Both the position numbers and the translations under genes were made by a program. This document shows, piece after piece, positions 20,355-35,823 of a stretch of 64,000 nucleotides of DNA (position 1 is the first letter of the stretch; each line of letters opens with the position of its first letter). The notes beneath the pieces were generated by a model that saw only the letters and a list, made by a program, of their open reading frames with translations, made no database searches and was not told the DNA's origin. This stretch comes from Oscheius dolichura (taxonomy: Eukaryota; Nematoda; Chromadorea; Rhabditida; Rhabditidae): contig OW051492.1 in the NCBI GenBank assembly GCA_932521035.1, positions 6,696,001-6,760,000 on the forward strand. Direction: 5' to 3'.

Positions 20355-21892
20355 TTATTTGACTAATACAGTAATCCTAGCTGTATCACACCTTTGCCTT
20401 GAAGTTCTGGTCCAAGTTCTTCTCTTTCCCCTGTTCATACCTGAAAAGTCTGTCTCCCTCCGCCCGCTGTCCCACCTGGAGGCATCCAATCCCAGCGCCA
20501 AGGATGCCGCATGCATCCCGGTCCCCCAGGCCAGAGTGAATCCGTTTCCCCCGTGTCCATAGTTATGGACTGCCTGTAATTGCCCGATACCTATGTGTCT
20601 CCTCTTCTCCTCTTACCAAATATGGCCTCCCTGTGGTCGTCTGTCTCCGCTGTGCTTCGACCCGGATGCCCCTCGTCCGAGCCGGCCGGAATCCGACGTA
20701 GTTCCCCTTGATCTCGACATTCTAGATACGAGAGTCTAGTATTTTCACAAGGGGATAGGATACACTCATTGCTGGCTGGAGTTTTATGTAGCGCTGCCAG
20801 ATTTCCTGAACTTCGTTGTCCGTCAGGGAGGAGTCGAAGTTGTTCTCTTGCTTCACTGTGCCCAGGTAGACTCCGCCTATCCTGAAATGGGCCTGTTCCG
20901 AGGGAAAAGACGAAGCTACACGGGGATTGTAAAGCTGTCGAAATCGCGGTAGAGGAAGTGTTTCTGCCAGGGAGCATCCACTTTCAGAAGAATTCCACGG
21001 ATTGGATAGACGGAGTCGTCGTCCCCCGCCACATGGCCGCCTTCGATTCCGGCACAGTTGATAACAATTGGGAAGCCGTCGTCGGCCAGCTGAAGGGGGA
21101 TGCGGGCAGAGGAGAGGACAGACCTCGTCCATGGAAAGGACCTTCCTCTCGTGGAACTGTACCCCCTGGCCGAGGAGCTGTCTCTTCATCCACGGGCAAT
21201 AGGTCCCTCCCTCCGATGTGAAGGCCGTGTAGTGGATGACGGAGGAGTTGCTGAAAGGAAGCGACTGTTTTGAGGTCGGGGTTGGATAAATACAGCCGGG
21301 TTGAATTTCACAAATAAGTCCAAAATATTGACAAAACCCACTCGTCCTCGGGCAGAACAAACTGTGAAAACTTCTCCCAGTCCTCCAGAAATCGAAAGTT
21401 GTACACGATGTCCCCGTAGTTGTCCTTCTAGGCATTCCCCTGTGCCCCTTTCCAACCACCAGTTCACCTGTCCCTGCAGTTTCTGTCTGTCGTAACTGAG
21501 GATGTGGCCGGACACCAACTGCACTCCCGAGACACCTCCATGCTCCCTCCACAACTTGGCCAGGCGGACGAAGGTCTCGTTCCCGTAGGTCCTGTACTCT
21601 TCTTACCGGCCGGGGGAGGTGCCCACCTGTATCTGCCGTTGTCTATTCGGAAGAGACCGGCGATATTCTTGGAGAGGATGGAATCGAAGGGGCGGTCGGA
21701 GAACACGTGGATCTGGAAGGGAGGATGCCGGGTGGAGGAGGGGGAGGAGACTCGTACCTCGGCGGCCGGAGCCAATTCCTTGATGGCCAGGGCGGTGGAT
21801 AGTCCGACCACTCCCTCGCCAATAATGGCCACTTTTTGGCAGCGGACGAGGAAAAAGAAAGACAGAAAGGAAGTCCAGACGATATTCATCAT
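20355..21892 (-). CDS. Secreted D-aspartate/D-amino acid oxidase
   Basis: Nine exons (21758-21892, 21627-21712, 21468-21591, 21338-21427, 21124-21264, 20922-21089, 20764-20892, 20617-20721, 20355-20573) give 398 residues. A signal peptide (MMNIVWTSFLSFFFLVRC) directly precedes the Rossmann FAD motif VAIIGEGVVGLSTALAI (GxGxxG). Other family marks are NCAGIEGG, YVGFRPART (substrate-carboxylate Arg region) and the C-terminal AVHNYGHGGNGFTLAWGTG. These enzymes use FAD and oxygen to deaminate D-amino acids, releasing hydrogen peroxide. The family is usually peroxisomal; the signal peptide instead suggests secretion, as known for C. elegans DDO-3. D-Asp versus neutral D-amino acid specificity cannot be read with certainty. 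The last 30 residues are uncertain because another intron is possible at about 20440. Confidence 0.88.
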
Positions 21893-22139
21893 GGCGGGCA
21901 GCCTGCGGGCGGTAAATAGGAAGTCGTGTCCCGCCCAACCAGTTTTCTTCAAAGTCCCTTTTTATCAATATTATTGTCTAGCTGCCAGTAGACGCGGCCC
22001 TTTTCACACCCCGGCTGGGTACCCTATCTGCCGGTTCAATTTATTTACATCCGGAGCAGAAGAAGCAGAAAATTGTGAGCAAGGAAAATCTAGACGGGAG
22101 GTAATGGGGGAGGGGGTATACAGTATGTACAGGGCCGGA

Positions 22140-25100
22140 TCAGAAGAGACCAGCTTCTTTCCGGAGACGGATCTGTTTCCAGGCCGGCAGGGCGTCAAAG
22201 GCGACCCGGTCCATTTGGAAGGCTTCTTGGAAGTCGGGGTCACTGAAAGGAGGGATTTATTCGAGGGGGATGCCTCCTGCCTCAGGTACAGTTCCAAATT
22301 CTTAGTGTCGATGCCCTCGGGCAGTCCCGTCCTCGTCCTCAGCGCGGACAAGGAGTAGGTCTGGGTCCGTTCGACCATGAGCTCTTCGAGTCTCCTGGGA
22401 GGCGTCGGTGGTGTCTTCTCCTCCTCCTTCCACTCTCCCCAGCTGTCGAATAACGCAGTAAAGTGTTCCGGTTCGTGTCCCTTCAATACCACCGTCGCCT
22501 CTCCTCGTCTCCCTTCCCAAAACTTCTCCGCCACCCGCAAAGCGAACGTCGTCGGGGCCTTCTCGGCCCAAACCCACAAATTCTCCCCGACATCCACGAG
22601 AATCTGAACGTGAAGATGGTTCTCTTAAATAAGGAGGAGTACCGTATCTGACAGTTTCGACTGGGGCAGAGGAAACCCGAGCTGTTTGTGGTACTGCGGG
22701 CAGTGTAGCTCGTCTGCCTCCGTCTCGTAGATTCTGTAAAACCGAGGGCAGCCGGTCCGTCCCTTCGCTGTTAGCCAGGTGAAACCGGGGTCGTCTCCTT
22801 GAACCAGAGAGGCCACCTCGGTGGTTGGCTGAAGAGAATCATTGCCACTCCACAAAAGAGGCCACCTTCAGTCCGAAGTCCTTGCCGTGTCGAAGCAGCT
22901 CATCACAGATGGCCAGTCCGTTCTTTACCCCCATTTCCCCGCACTGTGCCCCAGCCACCAGACTGATCTTCCCTTTATCCACGTGGATATAGACGGCGTG
23001 GGCTCTAAATGGCTGGCAGTCGTCGAACTGAGCTGCGTGGCCTTCTCGAGCAGTGGCTCCTCGGACTAGGAAGACGGGAACAGCGTCGCTGGACGAGCTC
23101 CGTATGATCAAATTTCCTTCGAATAGCTGGAGGAAGAGGGGGGTCTCGAAGCCTTGGCTTATTCTAAACTGGCTGTCAGTGCCTTCCCCCATCTCTCCCA
23201 CCTGATGTGTGGTCTCTTCTCCTTATCCATGTGACTCAGTTTCAATGCACACAGCCCCTGCTGCTTGGCCGTCGTCCGTCCTCCCAGCCAGTAGAAGAAG
23301 GCCACCCGTTCCCTGCCGGTCTCCTTCTCGCTCTCCTCTCCGGTCTTCAACCGACGGACTCCTAATCACTTCATCTTTCGAGGAGGGAACAAACTGACCG
23401 GACAGCTGTATCCTGTACTGCCACCTGACCACGTAGCACTGGTCGTTCATGAGGATGTTCGTGTCCTCGATCTGCTGCAGTTCCTCGTTCCTCAGCTGCC
23501 AAAATCGGATCGACTCCGTGACGACATCTTTCATCGTCCGGGTTATCTCCTGATCCTCTGCAATTTGAATTCTTTCCCTCATTCTAGTAATGGCTACCCA
23601 AGATGGTCATCGGCTCCGGGTGTTGAAGAGATCTCAATGTCTCTGCCAGTAGCCGGGCTTCGTGGCTCATGTTGCGGGGTGTCGTGGGCGACCCGACGAT
23701 GTAGGCCCTGGGGGCCATGGGGGTGCCCAGCCCTTTGGTCTCGTTCGTCCGCCAGTCGCTGAACTTCGACGAGAAGAGGATGTCCTGAAGGCTCCCTGCT
23801 CCTGATCAGAACGGCCGGCTCACCTGAACCCCCTGTACTACCCTCCGATACAGTATCCAATCCGGTCTTCCCTGGGAGAAGTTACTCCCCAAGATCCCCT
23901 CGGCCAGCGGGATGGGCTTTGTCCTCTGTACATTGTCATTGTCTCTCCCGTTTAAATGAATCTTACCAGTTGTTGGGCATATTCCACGGCGTATTTCCCA
24001 GTCGTCTTCCTGGCCAGTCTCCCGCTCCAGACGTAGATTTCTGCCCCAAAATCGAGTATAAGGGTCTAAAACCTCTCGTCTGTTTGGTCTTGTTCGGGCG
24101 CGGTCTGCTCTTAGGGGAGCCATTGTCTTCCGCGCGTAAGTCGCCTGTCCCCGCGTCTATTCCTGTCCAAAACAATACCATCCCACCGTGTTTTATAGAG
24201 GAACTCTCTCCATTTCTTACAAAAAGCCGTAAAACGAGGTCCATAATTGGATGAGATTGGATTTACGGTGTCGCTTAACTGGTCCCCCTATTAAGACGCG
24301 TATTATTGGTGGGAGAGAGAACGAGGGCGCCCGCATAATAGGTCAGACTGTCATAATAACCCGGGTACACCTGTCGGCGATCTCATCAGACAACCCACGT
24401 CTTTGGGCTGAAGCATCGAGAAGCGGACCCTCTCGCCCCGCGAGACGCACTGCATCTGGTAGTCGTCCGTCACCCTGAACTTGTCCTCCTCTTTTAGTCG
24501 AGGGGCACCCTACCGTATGACCAGGTTTATCTTGGCAGCCACGTTTTCGAATGGTTCTACGGGGAGAGCCGGCTCCTCGCCGGGGCCATCGCCCTCCAGG
24601 AGACGGAAGAACGAGGAGGTTTCGACTGTCTTGGCCGAGCAGTGGAGGTCCGCCTTGGTGGTGATCTCTATGCAGATCTGGGCAGCCTAAACATCTTTCC
24701 CTCGGGGTATCTATGCTGGATGGAATACTTTCGTCCGTTCGAGAATGTTCGACTCGGCGCCCTCATATTTGAGCAGTCTGTCCGGGGTCACCAAGATGAA
24801 CACGGCGGCCTGGTGGACCGAGGATGCCACGGGGGCGACCAGTCGGACGTCAACCTTCTTTTCGCCTGTAATGTCGACGTCAGAGGGGCATGTTGTGATC
24901 AGGTCGACAGCTACAACCCGCTCCCAATCAGCTTATGTGAAACGCCTCGTCGAACGCGTGTCGGACTGGCTGCCCACCTTTCACTCGAATTAACATCTTC
25001 GGGGGGTAGGGCGAACTCGTGTCTACCTCCTTCAGGGCCCCCTTGGCCGCCGAGTAGTCCTCGATCGCCTCGAGGCCCTTCCTGGCCGACTTGGCCACCG

Positions 25101-26007
25101 GCGTCCTGTCATCCTCCTCGATGACTACCGGCTCCACGTGGTCCCTCGGGTCCTAAAATATTTCCGTCTGCCCCCGGGAGGTGTCTCTACCTCGGCTATC
25201 TGGATAGTCTCCGTGTCGATGGCATTCAGCCGGGTGTCCTTCGGCCGGCCTCTGCCCGCCTTTTGGAGTCGTGGCCGTCGTGGGGTGACCAAGCTGGAAA
25301 GATGCTCCGAATACAAACATTTCACACAGTTTACAGCCCATCCGCCTGGGATTAACCCCGCGGCAAACAACGTGTTCGAATGGCCGCTCTCGAGATTCTA
25401 CGACCAGATACCGGCACACGGCCAGATTATAACTGTCACTTTCGGGGGAGGACACTCACACTTCGGTCTTCTCGACGGCATCGAGGTCCATTTCCACTGG
25501 GATCGAGGAGGGCCCGTCGTGGGGGAAGAAGGCGTTGAGTCCCTTGTCCAGGTCCAGGAGGAGGCCCACCTTCGACGGGGCCGGCTCTGGAATACGTGGA
25601 ATTCTCACCGGCCCGGGCCCATTTGTATTCCGGGGAATGGGACATACCTTCGTTGTTCTCCTTCCCACTGGGGGCCGCCAGCTTCCTCCTACTCGCCGGG
25701 GTCAGCTTCGTGAGTTCCTCATCCTTTTTCACCCTGTTCTGCCATATTTCCGAGCTCTGCAAATGCCTCGGTTATTAGCGGCCGCGTCTAAAGAGAAATG
25801 CGCGGGAAATCACCTCAAGGTCAAGCGACATTTGAGTGGAATCGACTGCCGGGAATATGGAAATGGCGAAAAACAGAGGGGACTTACTCGAGAGAGGGCG
25901 GCCAGCCGGTCCTTTAGGGAAGAGGTCGGGGTGGTGGACGAGCAGGGAGACCTCTTGTTCTCCCAGTTGCCCGCCTTGATGAGGGCCGTACGCCTTTCGG
26001 AGATCAT
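22140..26007 (-). CDS. viln-1: Supervillin/villin-like actin-binding protein with headpiece
   Basis: This multi-exon gene encodes gelsolin-like repeats ending in a villin headpiece. The C-terminal exons read LPEGIDTKNLELYL, then DPDFQEAFQMDRVAFDALPA and RLRKEAGLF-stop, the last being the conserved actin-binding Lys/Leu/Phe core. Upstream are gelsolin-type segments: ILVDVGENLWVWAEK, DFGAEIYVWSGRLARKT, FYWLGGRTTAKQQG, PHFLQLFEG-like FETPLFLQLFEGN and a supervillin-type RPDWILYRRV...DILFSSKFSDW. The N-terminal part (MISERRTALIKAGNWENKR, SSEIWQNRVKKDEELTKLTP) resembles the supervillin linker, and the long repeat-rich N-terminus of vertebrate supervillin is missing. It should bind F-actin at cortex or adhesions. 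Exon edges in 23.8-25.5 kb are uncertain. From memory C. elegans viln-1 lies beside let-502, which is also nearby here. Confidence 0.87.
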
Positions 26008-27166
26008 CCTGTGCTCACTGCGACAACACTTCTCCGAGCATTTCGCTAAACAATGGAATATGTTCATTCCGAAACACGAAAAGGGAAGGAGAAAGTGAAT
26101 CAGCGACGGTGCTCTTTGGGGGGCGGTGTTGTCAAAAGAAGGCCATTACGAACGCATATTCGAATCGTTGTTTTGGGGGGACAAATTGTCATTTCGGGAA
26201 CGAAGAGAAAGGAAGAGAACAAGGGGAACAACATTGACGTTTTTTGGAAGCGTTCTGGCCACCCGTAAATATGCCCCGCTGAAATAAATCACACTGAACC
26301 GCGAATATGAACGTATCAATATTTCGTTGCTTCTATAAATCATTTTCTGCTTTTTCCTACTCTTTTATCATTTCTTTTGCCAACTTTAGCTGAAAAAACA
26401 TAAATCATAAAAAAAACTGGAAATGAGATCTATTGAGAAGACGGGAAAGAAGACTGAGTTGACGGCTCCATCAGCTGGTAAACGTAATCATCTGATTTGA
26501 TTTGAAAGAGGAGAATTTGCTGCGAAATGGTTCAAGGACGACTGCGCGACTCGACTGACTCAACATGGACGCCGGGCCCCTCCGCAAAACGCCGCCCCGA
26601 CTGCGAACTACGGCCTACTACACCTTACGTGGATTTTCTCGATTTATTCATCTTTTCCTCTATGTTTTCTCATTTTCTTTACAAAAAGGGGAGATGATCT
26701 GAAAAAATATGCATATCACATGAGTTTTCAGCGAGCAAAACGACTTTGTTGGCTTTTCTTGATTCTCACACGGTCTTATTGATTTCTCACGCCTTTTTCC
26801 TATTTAATATTCTTCGTTGAGACGACAGACAAATTCATTCATTCAATTTTTTCGAGAGAAATGGATAATGTTTGCTTTGGGGTAGATTTTGACAGAAGCC
26901 GTTTCGGTTGCCCACTGAATTGACTCATCCCCTGTCCGCGTCCTCCTCTCTTGCCACGGTGTTCGAAAGAGGCCAAAAAATAGCATTTCCTGTCCTCCCA
27001 TCCCACGTGTTCCTTCTGCTATATCCGTTGGACAAATGTTTCCTTCAAGTGCTCTGTCCAGTGTGTCCGGGCGGCCGTCTCTTTACACGCTTTGTTTGCG
27101 GTTTTCTCGCGGACACTGCGATTTTCATCCCTTGCTTCTCATTTTTTTTGGTCTTTTTCGAAGGTT
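26008..27166. other. Divergent promoter region, mixed composition
   Basis: This is the head-to-head space between the villin and INO80-like genes. A 45-codon open frame near 26562 has no support. Nothing else is seen. Confidence 0.45.
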
Positions 27167-28116
27167 ATGTCGAGTGCTTCATCCGGTACCTCTACGCCGA
27201 GCTCGTCCTCTTCCACCGCCTCTACCATTCCCGAAGATTTTCCCTTTGCCACATGCTCTGATCGACGGTGAGTTTCCCTTGTAAAAAGCTTGACATCAAA
27301 GATCATAAACGGAAGAGAAAAAGCCTTTCAGAGATGTGCCAGCAAAAAGTGTACAGTACCAGAGACTGGAGAGGGCGCTGGACCTCACGGCCTACACGAG
27401 GCAGGTCGAACAGCTCCTCATCCGACCCATCAAGTATATAATTTATTTATCCTGTTTCCAGTTCTTTGCTTTTAGAATTCCAGCTAGCCATTCCCATTCC
27501 TATGGAAAGAAAACTTTCTTTCCACTGAGAGGAATATGGCCAACTGAGGAGAGGCGGAAAGAACGGGTGAGGAAGAAGTGGACTGGAAATCAATGCAGGA
27601 TTTCAGCTGTCCAAAATGTATTCGTTTGGGAATGTGAAGGGGCGAGAGCTGATACGGGATCTGATTCTAGATGACAGTGACAGCGATGAGGACGGTAGGC
27701 AGGGGATCAATCCCTAAAGGTATCAGTTTACAGCAGGACAGGAAATGACTCAAATGGAACTAAAGTCGGTCCTGAAACTGTACAAGCTGGAGAGGAAACT
27801 GCGGACAAAGACCAAGGGAGAGGGGCTGACTAACTCTCAGTACGCCTACTTCAGTGCGGGGCTGATGTCGACACAGGTGGGTGCCATGGGGTCGGCTGGG
27901 AGACGGCTTCTCCAGGACACCTACAACGACGGGACACGCAGCAGTCGGAATAAGCCCGTGGAGGTCAACGCCTCGGCCCTGAGCACCTTGGCCTCCCATC
28001 CCGCCCCACCACCCCCTTCTGTAGTCCACCCGGACGATCTCCCTCCTGAGCCGTTGTCTGTCGATGCCAATTTCCCCAACTCCACGGTTATTCCTCTTCC
28101 ACCGCTCTCCCACTAA
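27167..28116 (+). CDS. INO80 N-terminal module as a stand-alone protein
   Basis: Five exons (27167-27267, 27332-27433, 27476-27566, 27607-27694, 27737-28116) give 253 residues. After a Ser-rich start, the protein matches the N-terminal part of the INO80 chromatin remodeller in order: QYQRLERALDLTAYTRQ, MYSFGNVKGRELIRDLILDD followed by an acidic Ser/Asp run, MELKSVLKLYKLERKLRTK, and SQYAYFSAGLMST. The comparison is with remembered human INO80. In INO80 this region assembles the Arp8/actin-side N-terminal subunits. Here the reading frame stops after a Pro-rich tail, and neither the DBINO/HSA region nor the Snf2 ATPase follows; the next gene on this strand is Rho kinase. It is therefore either a separately encoded half of a split INO80 or a truncated duplicate. 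All joins are in frame. Confidence 0.75.
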
Positions 28117-28142
28117 AGGTTCTCCTTTTATTTCCGTAGAAG

Positions 28143-28289
28143 ATGCGTCAGCGAAAAACAATTTGCCTTTTTGCGCTGGCTTTTCTTTTCTTACCGCCCA
28201 GTGTCGTCTTTGGATTCGCTCCATTTGCTTCTCGATCGTTGACTAAACGCTGGCTCGGGCGTGTCAATACATATAAGAAATCAATTTAG
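28143..28289 (+). CDS. Putative 48-residue secreted peptide downstream of INO80-like gene
   Basis: The reading frame begins 26 bp after the INO80-like stop, 3 nt after a TTTCCGTAG acceptor, as for a downstream operon gene. The N-terminus is a strong signal-peptide candidate (TICLFALAFLFLPPSVVFG). The remaining roughly 24 residues contain a Lys-Arg pair (SLTKRWLGRV), a possible prohormone cleavage site. There is no homology I recognise. The frame is short, so chance is a real alternative. Confidence 0.4.
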   Translation: MRQRKTICLFALAFLFLPPSVVFGFAPFASRSLTKRWLGRVNTYKKSI

Positions 28290-28673
28290 TCATTCTTTTC
28301 GTCGCAATGCAACTAGCCATTCTTTCTTATTCGCCATATATATTCACATACGGGTGCTAAAGATTAGATCAGAAATCCTTATCGCGTGCAAATTTTCAGC
28401 ACTGTGTACAATATATTTCCCTCGTTTTTGTCCTTATCTGTTCCAGCTGCATTCCCTGCCTCGGAATGTGTACTACCATGTTTTTACCCCTTCCCCTGAT
28501 TGTAGCTATTACTCCCATGTATACACGAGCAGCATTTGATTTTGTCATTTTTATTACAATCCTACATATTGTAAAAAGATTTATTGAAACTTTATTCAGT
28601 TCATGCCACTATGGGAACTTCCCTTCGTTATCTTCATTAGCATTTTATTACTTTTTCTAATTATTTGTTCAGG
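28290..28673. other. Intergenic region before Rho kinase, AT-rich
   Basis: This is noncoding sequence. Composition drops from GC-rich to AT-rich at about 28140. It ends at a TTTGTTCAG acceptor one base before the ROCK start codon. Confidence 0.5.
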
Positions 28674-33517
<4,844 letters not shown>

Positions 33518-33913
33518 CCATTGTTAAAAAAAGGGTCCAAGCTCCATCGCCTTTATACTTCCTCAGGATTATGTAAATTAAAAACCAAATTCTAAAATTT
33601 GTTCCATAGCATTTATTTGCCTTACTGAAGTATTATCAAGCACAGTGCTTTATTCCGGGTTTTACTCGGCTGTGCAATTACTTGTGCATCTTTGAAGACG
33701 GGCATTCCTCTTTTTTAATTTTTTTTTCCTTAAATTTTTATGTGGTAATAGTTTCCAATTTTTTCCATATCTAACATTTTTTTAAAATAAATATCATGTA
33801 ATTATGTTCTACACTAATTCATACCTGTAACAAATGCCAAGATTATTTATCTATAGAGTACAATAAATGTAAAAATTTTAAAAGTTTATTTATTGAAGGT
33901 TTTTGTAGTGAAA
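33518..33913. other. Intergenic region, ROCK 3' UTR to mLST8
   Basis: The region is AT-rich with several AATAAA-type signals near 33786 and 33862 and a TTTTTGTAG acceptor 4 nt before the mLST8 ATG. The spacing fits an operon or close same-strand genes. Confidence 0.5.
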
Positions 33914-35542
33914 ATGACGTACATCGCTTCTGGATCATATGATTTAACAGTTCGTGTTTGGGATACAAACAGCAAAACACAGGTTATAACAATTCCACAT
34001 CCTGAAGCGCAGGTTCGTATTCTACAAAGGTAGGCCGCAGACTGAGTGTTTTAGATAAACTGTTTGTCATTCGTTCCGACAGGTACGCCCAGTGTAACAC
34101 ATATTGCTATTGGAACCTGGCAAAAATTAAAAATATTTGATATATCTCAGTCTACCCAACCCGTAATATGCCCGTCTTTTGAGGGAGCAAATAAAAATAT
34201 CACTGCATGCGGGTTTGATGTACGTATGTTTTAGTTTCATTATTTTAGCTTTTATGTTTAGTCTAATCGTGGGCAATGGATGTTCACAGGTGGAGATGAT
34301 GGCCACATTAGAATATTCGACATGACAATATCACAGAGGCAACATGTATCTGCGCTCACATGCCATAATGCTTTAGAGGTTAGCTATTATCTTTACTATA
34401 AACGTTTTTATTCATTTTTGAAAACCCTTCTCGATCTAAAATGAGATTGGCAGTTCTGTTGTTAATCCCCTTTCACGGTTGTCAGTGTGCTTGACCGGCT
34501 ATTTTGTTTGTGTCAACAGAGTGCGCGAACCGTTAGCGATTGATCGAAGCTCTGACCACAACTATCTCCTTGCTTATTTCATTCCAAATTACAAACAAAT
34601 TGCAGGTTGGTAACCCGATAACATCAGTAGTACTGCATTTAAATGGTGTCGAACTTTTTATCGCCGATCAATGTGGAGGGGTCCATATATGGGATCTTAG
34701 TAAGCAGGTTAATAAAGTAAGTTAAATATCCATGTCATTTCGACTGATATTAAGACTATAGATGTTCCTGAATTGGCAACTTTTGAATTTATAGTTAAAC
34801 TTGCTGTTCATCCTAATGGAACAATTTTATCAGGAATTACGAATAGAGGTATGTTCTTTTATTCCTTTCCTTCATCACTAAGGACAACTTAAATTTAAGT
34901 TTTTAATCGATAGCCAAATGCCAGCAGGCGGTTTTGTTGTGGTGGCGCCTCTGAACTGATTCATTGGCGAATTCTCCCTAGGGGGTTTCTTTGTCTCTGC
35001 CCTATTCCCAACCAGCCAGCATTTTCGACCAAACTTAACTCTTAAGGAAACCTACTAACATGGCGCCTTTCACAAACATCCTGCCAAAATTCTACAATGA
35101 CCATGGAGACCGCAACAGAAGCTGCTTTCTTAGGCATGGTCGAGTTGAGAAAAGGCAAAGGCCTATCTTTAAGGTAGGCTCGTTTTTTCGTGTGACAGGC
35201 TATTTAGATATACATCTGATGGCCGTTATCTAATAGTAACAATGACAGACACTAAAATAGAATGGCTACCCGGTGACAATTATCCTGACTATGAAAACCA
35301 CTTCAAAAATCCTATAACATTCGAAATGGACTGCGACTGGAATTGGGATACGTTAGTTACTAGAGATAGCAGGTATTTGTAAATTGATATATATTGATAT
35401 ATAAGAAATATGCAGATATATGTTTACCGGAGGTTCTGATGGAAAGTTAAAAATCTGGAATGTAGAGACAAAAGTGATGACTGCAAAATTAGACGGACAT
35501 CAAAAAGGGATCTCAGCGTTGGCCATTTCCGAATTTTCTTAG
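33914..35542 (+). CDS. mlst-8: mLST8 / LST8, WD40 subunit of TOR complexes
   Basis: Seven WD40 repeats are spread over eight or so exons: ASGSYDLTVRVWDTNS, THIAIGTWQKLKIFDIS, ICPSFEGANKNITACGFD, MFTGGDDGHIRIFDM, ELFIADQCGGVHIWDLS, YTSDGRYLIVTMTD, MFTGGSDGKLKIWNVET and a final GHQKGISALAISEF. The phrase SFEGANKNI corresponds to the SYDGVNKNI block that marks LST8 among WD proteins. LST8 binds the TOR kinase domain in TORC1 and TORC2. The start follows a TTTTTGTAG acceptor by 4 nt. Repeat five is divergent (NLLTWRLSQTS). Two introns (34380-34604, 34857-35044) are unusually long for the window. In C. elegans I recall this gene beside let-502, as here. Confidence 0.9.
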
Positions 35543-35823
35543 AATTACAGCACTTGATTGTTACTTTGTACAAAAAATAAATGTCTAGATAGTGGTGTCT
35601 TATATAATTTTTATAATCGGCGTTCAATCGCTAGGATATTTTAATTTATCTTGAAAAAAAATAGAAGAAGGCCAATGCAGGAACTTCTGGAATAGACCAC
35701 TGTTTGCTCCGCTTTTGAATGGAAAACTGAAATTCTTTGCCCGTAAGTTCAACCGATTTTCCAGAAACGTATTGGAAACGGCTTCCTTGAAAATTAACAC
35801 CAGTAATTCCAGATTACTGGAAC

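Noticed and set aside
26562-26700. Short frame MDAGPLRKTPPRLRTTAYYT as a gene
   Set aside because: 45 codons with no signal, domain or splice partner. It crosses a composition change.
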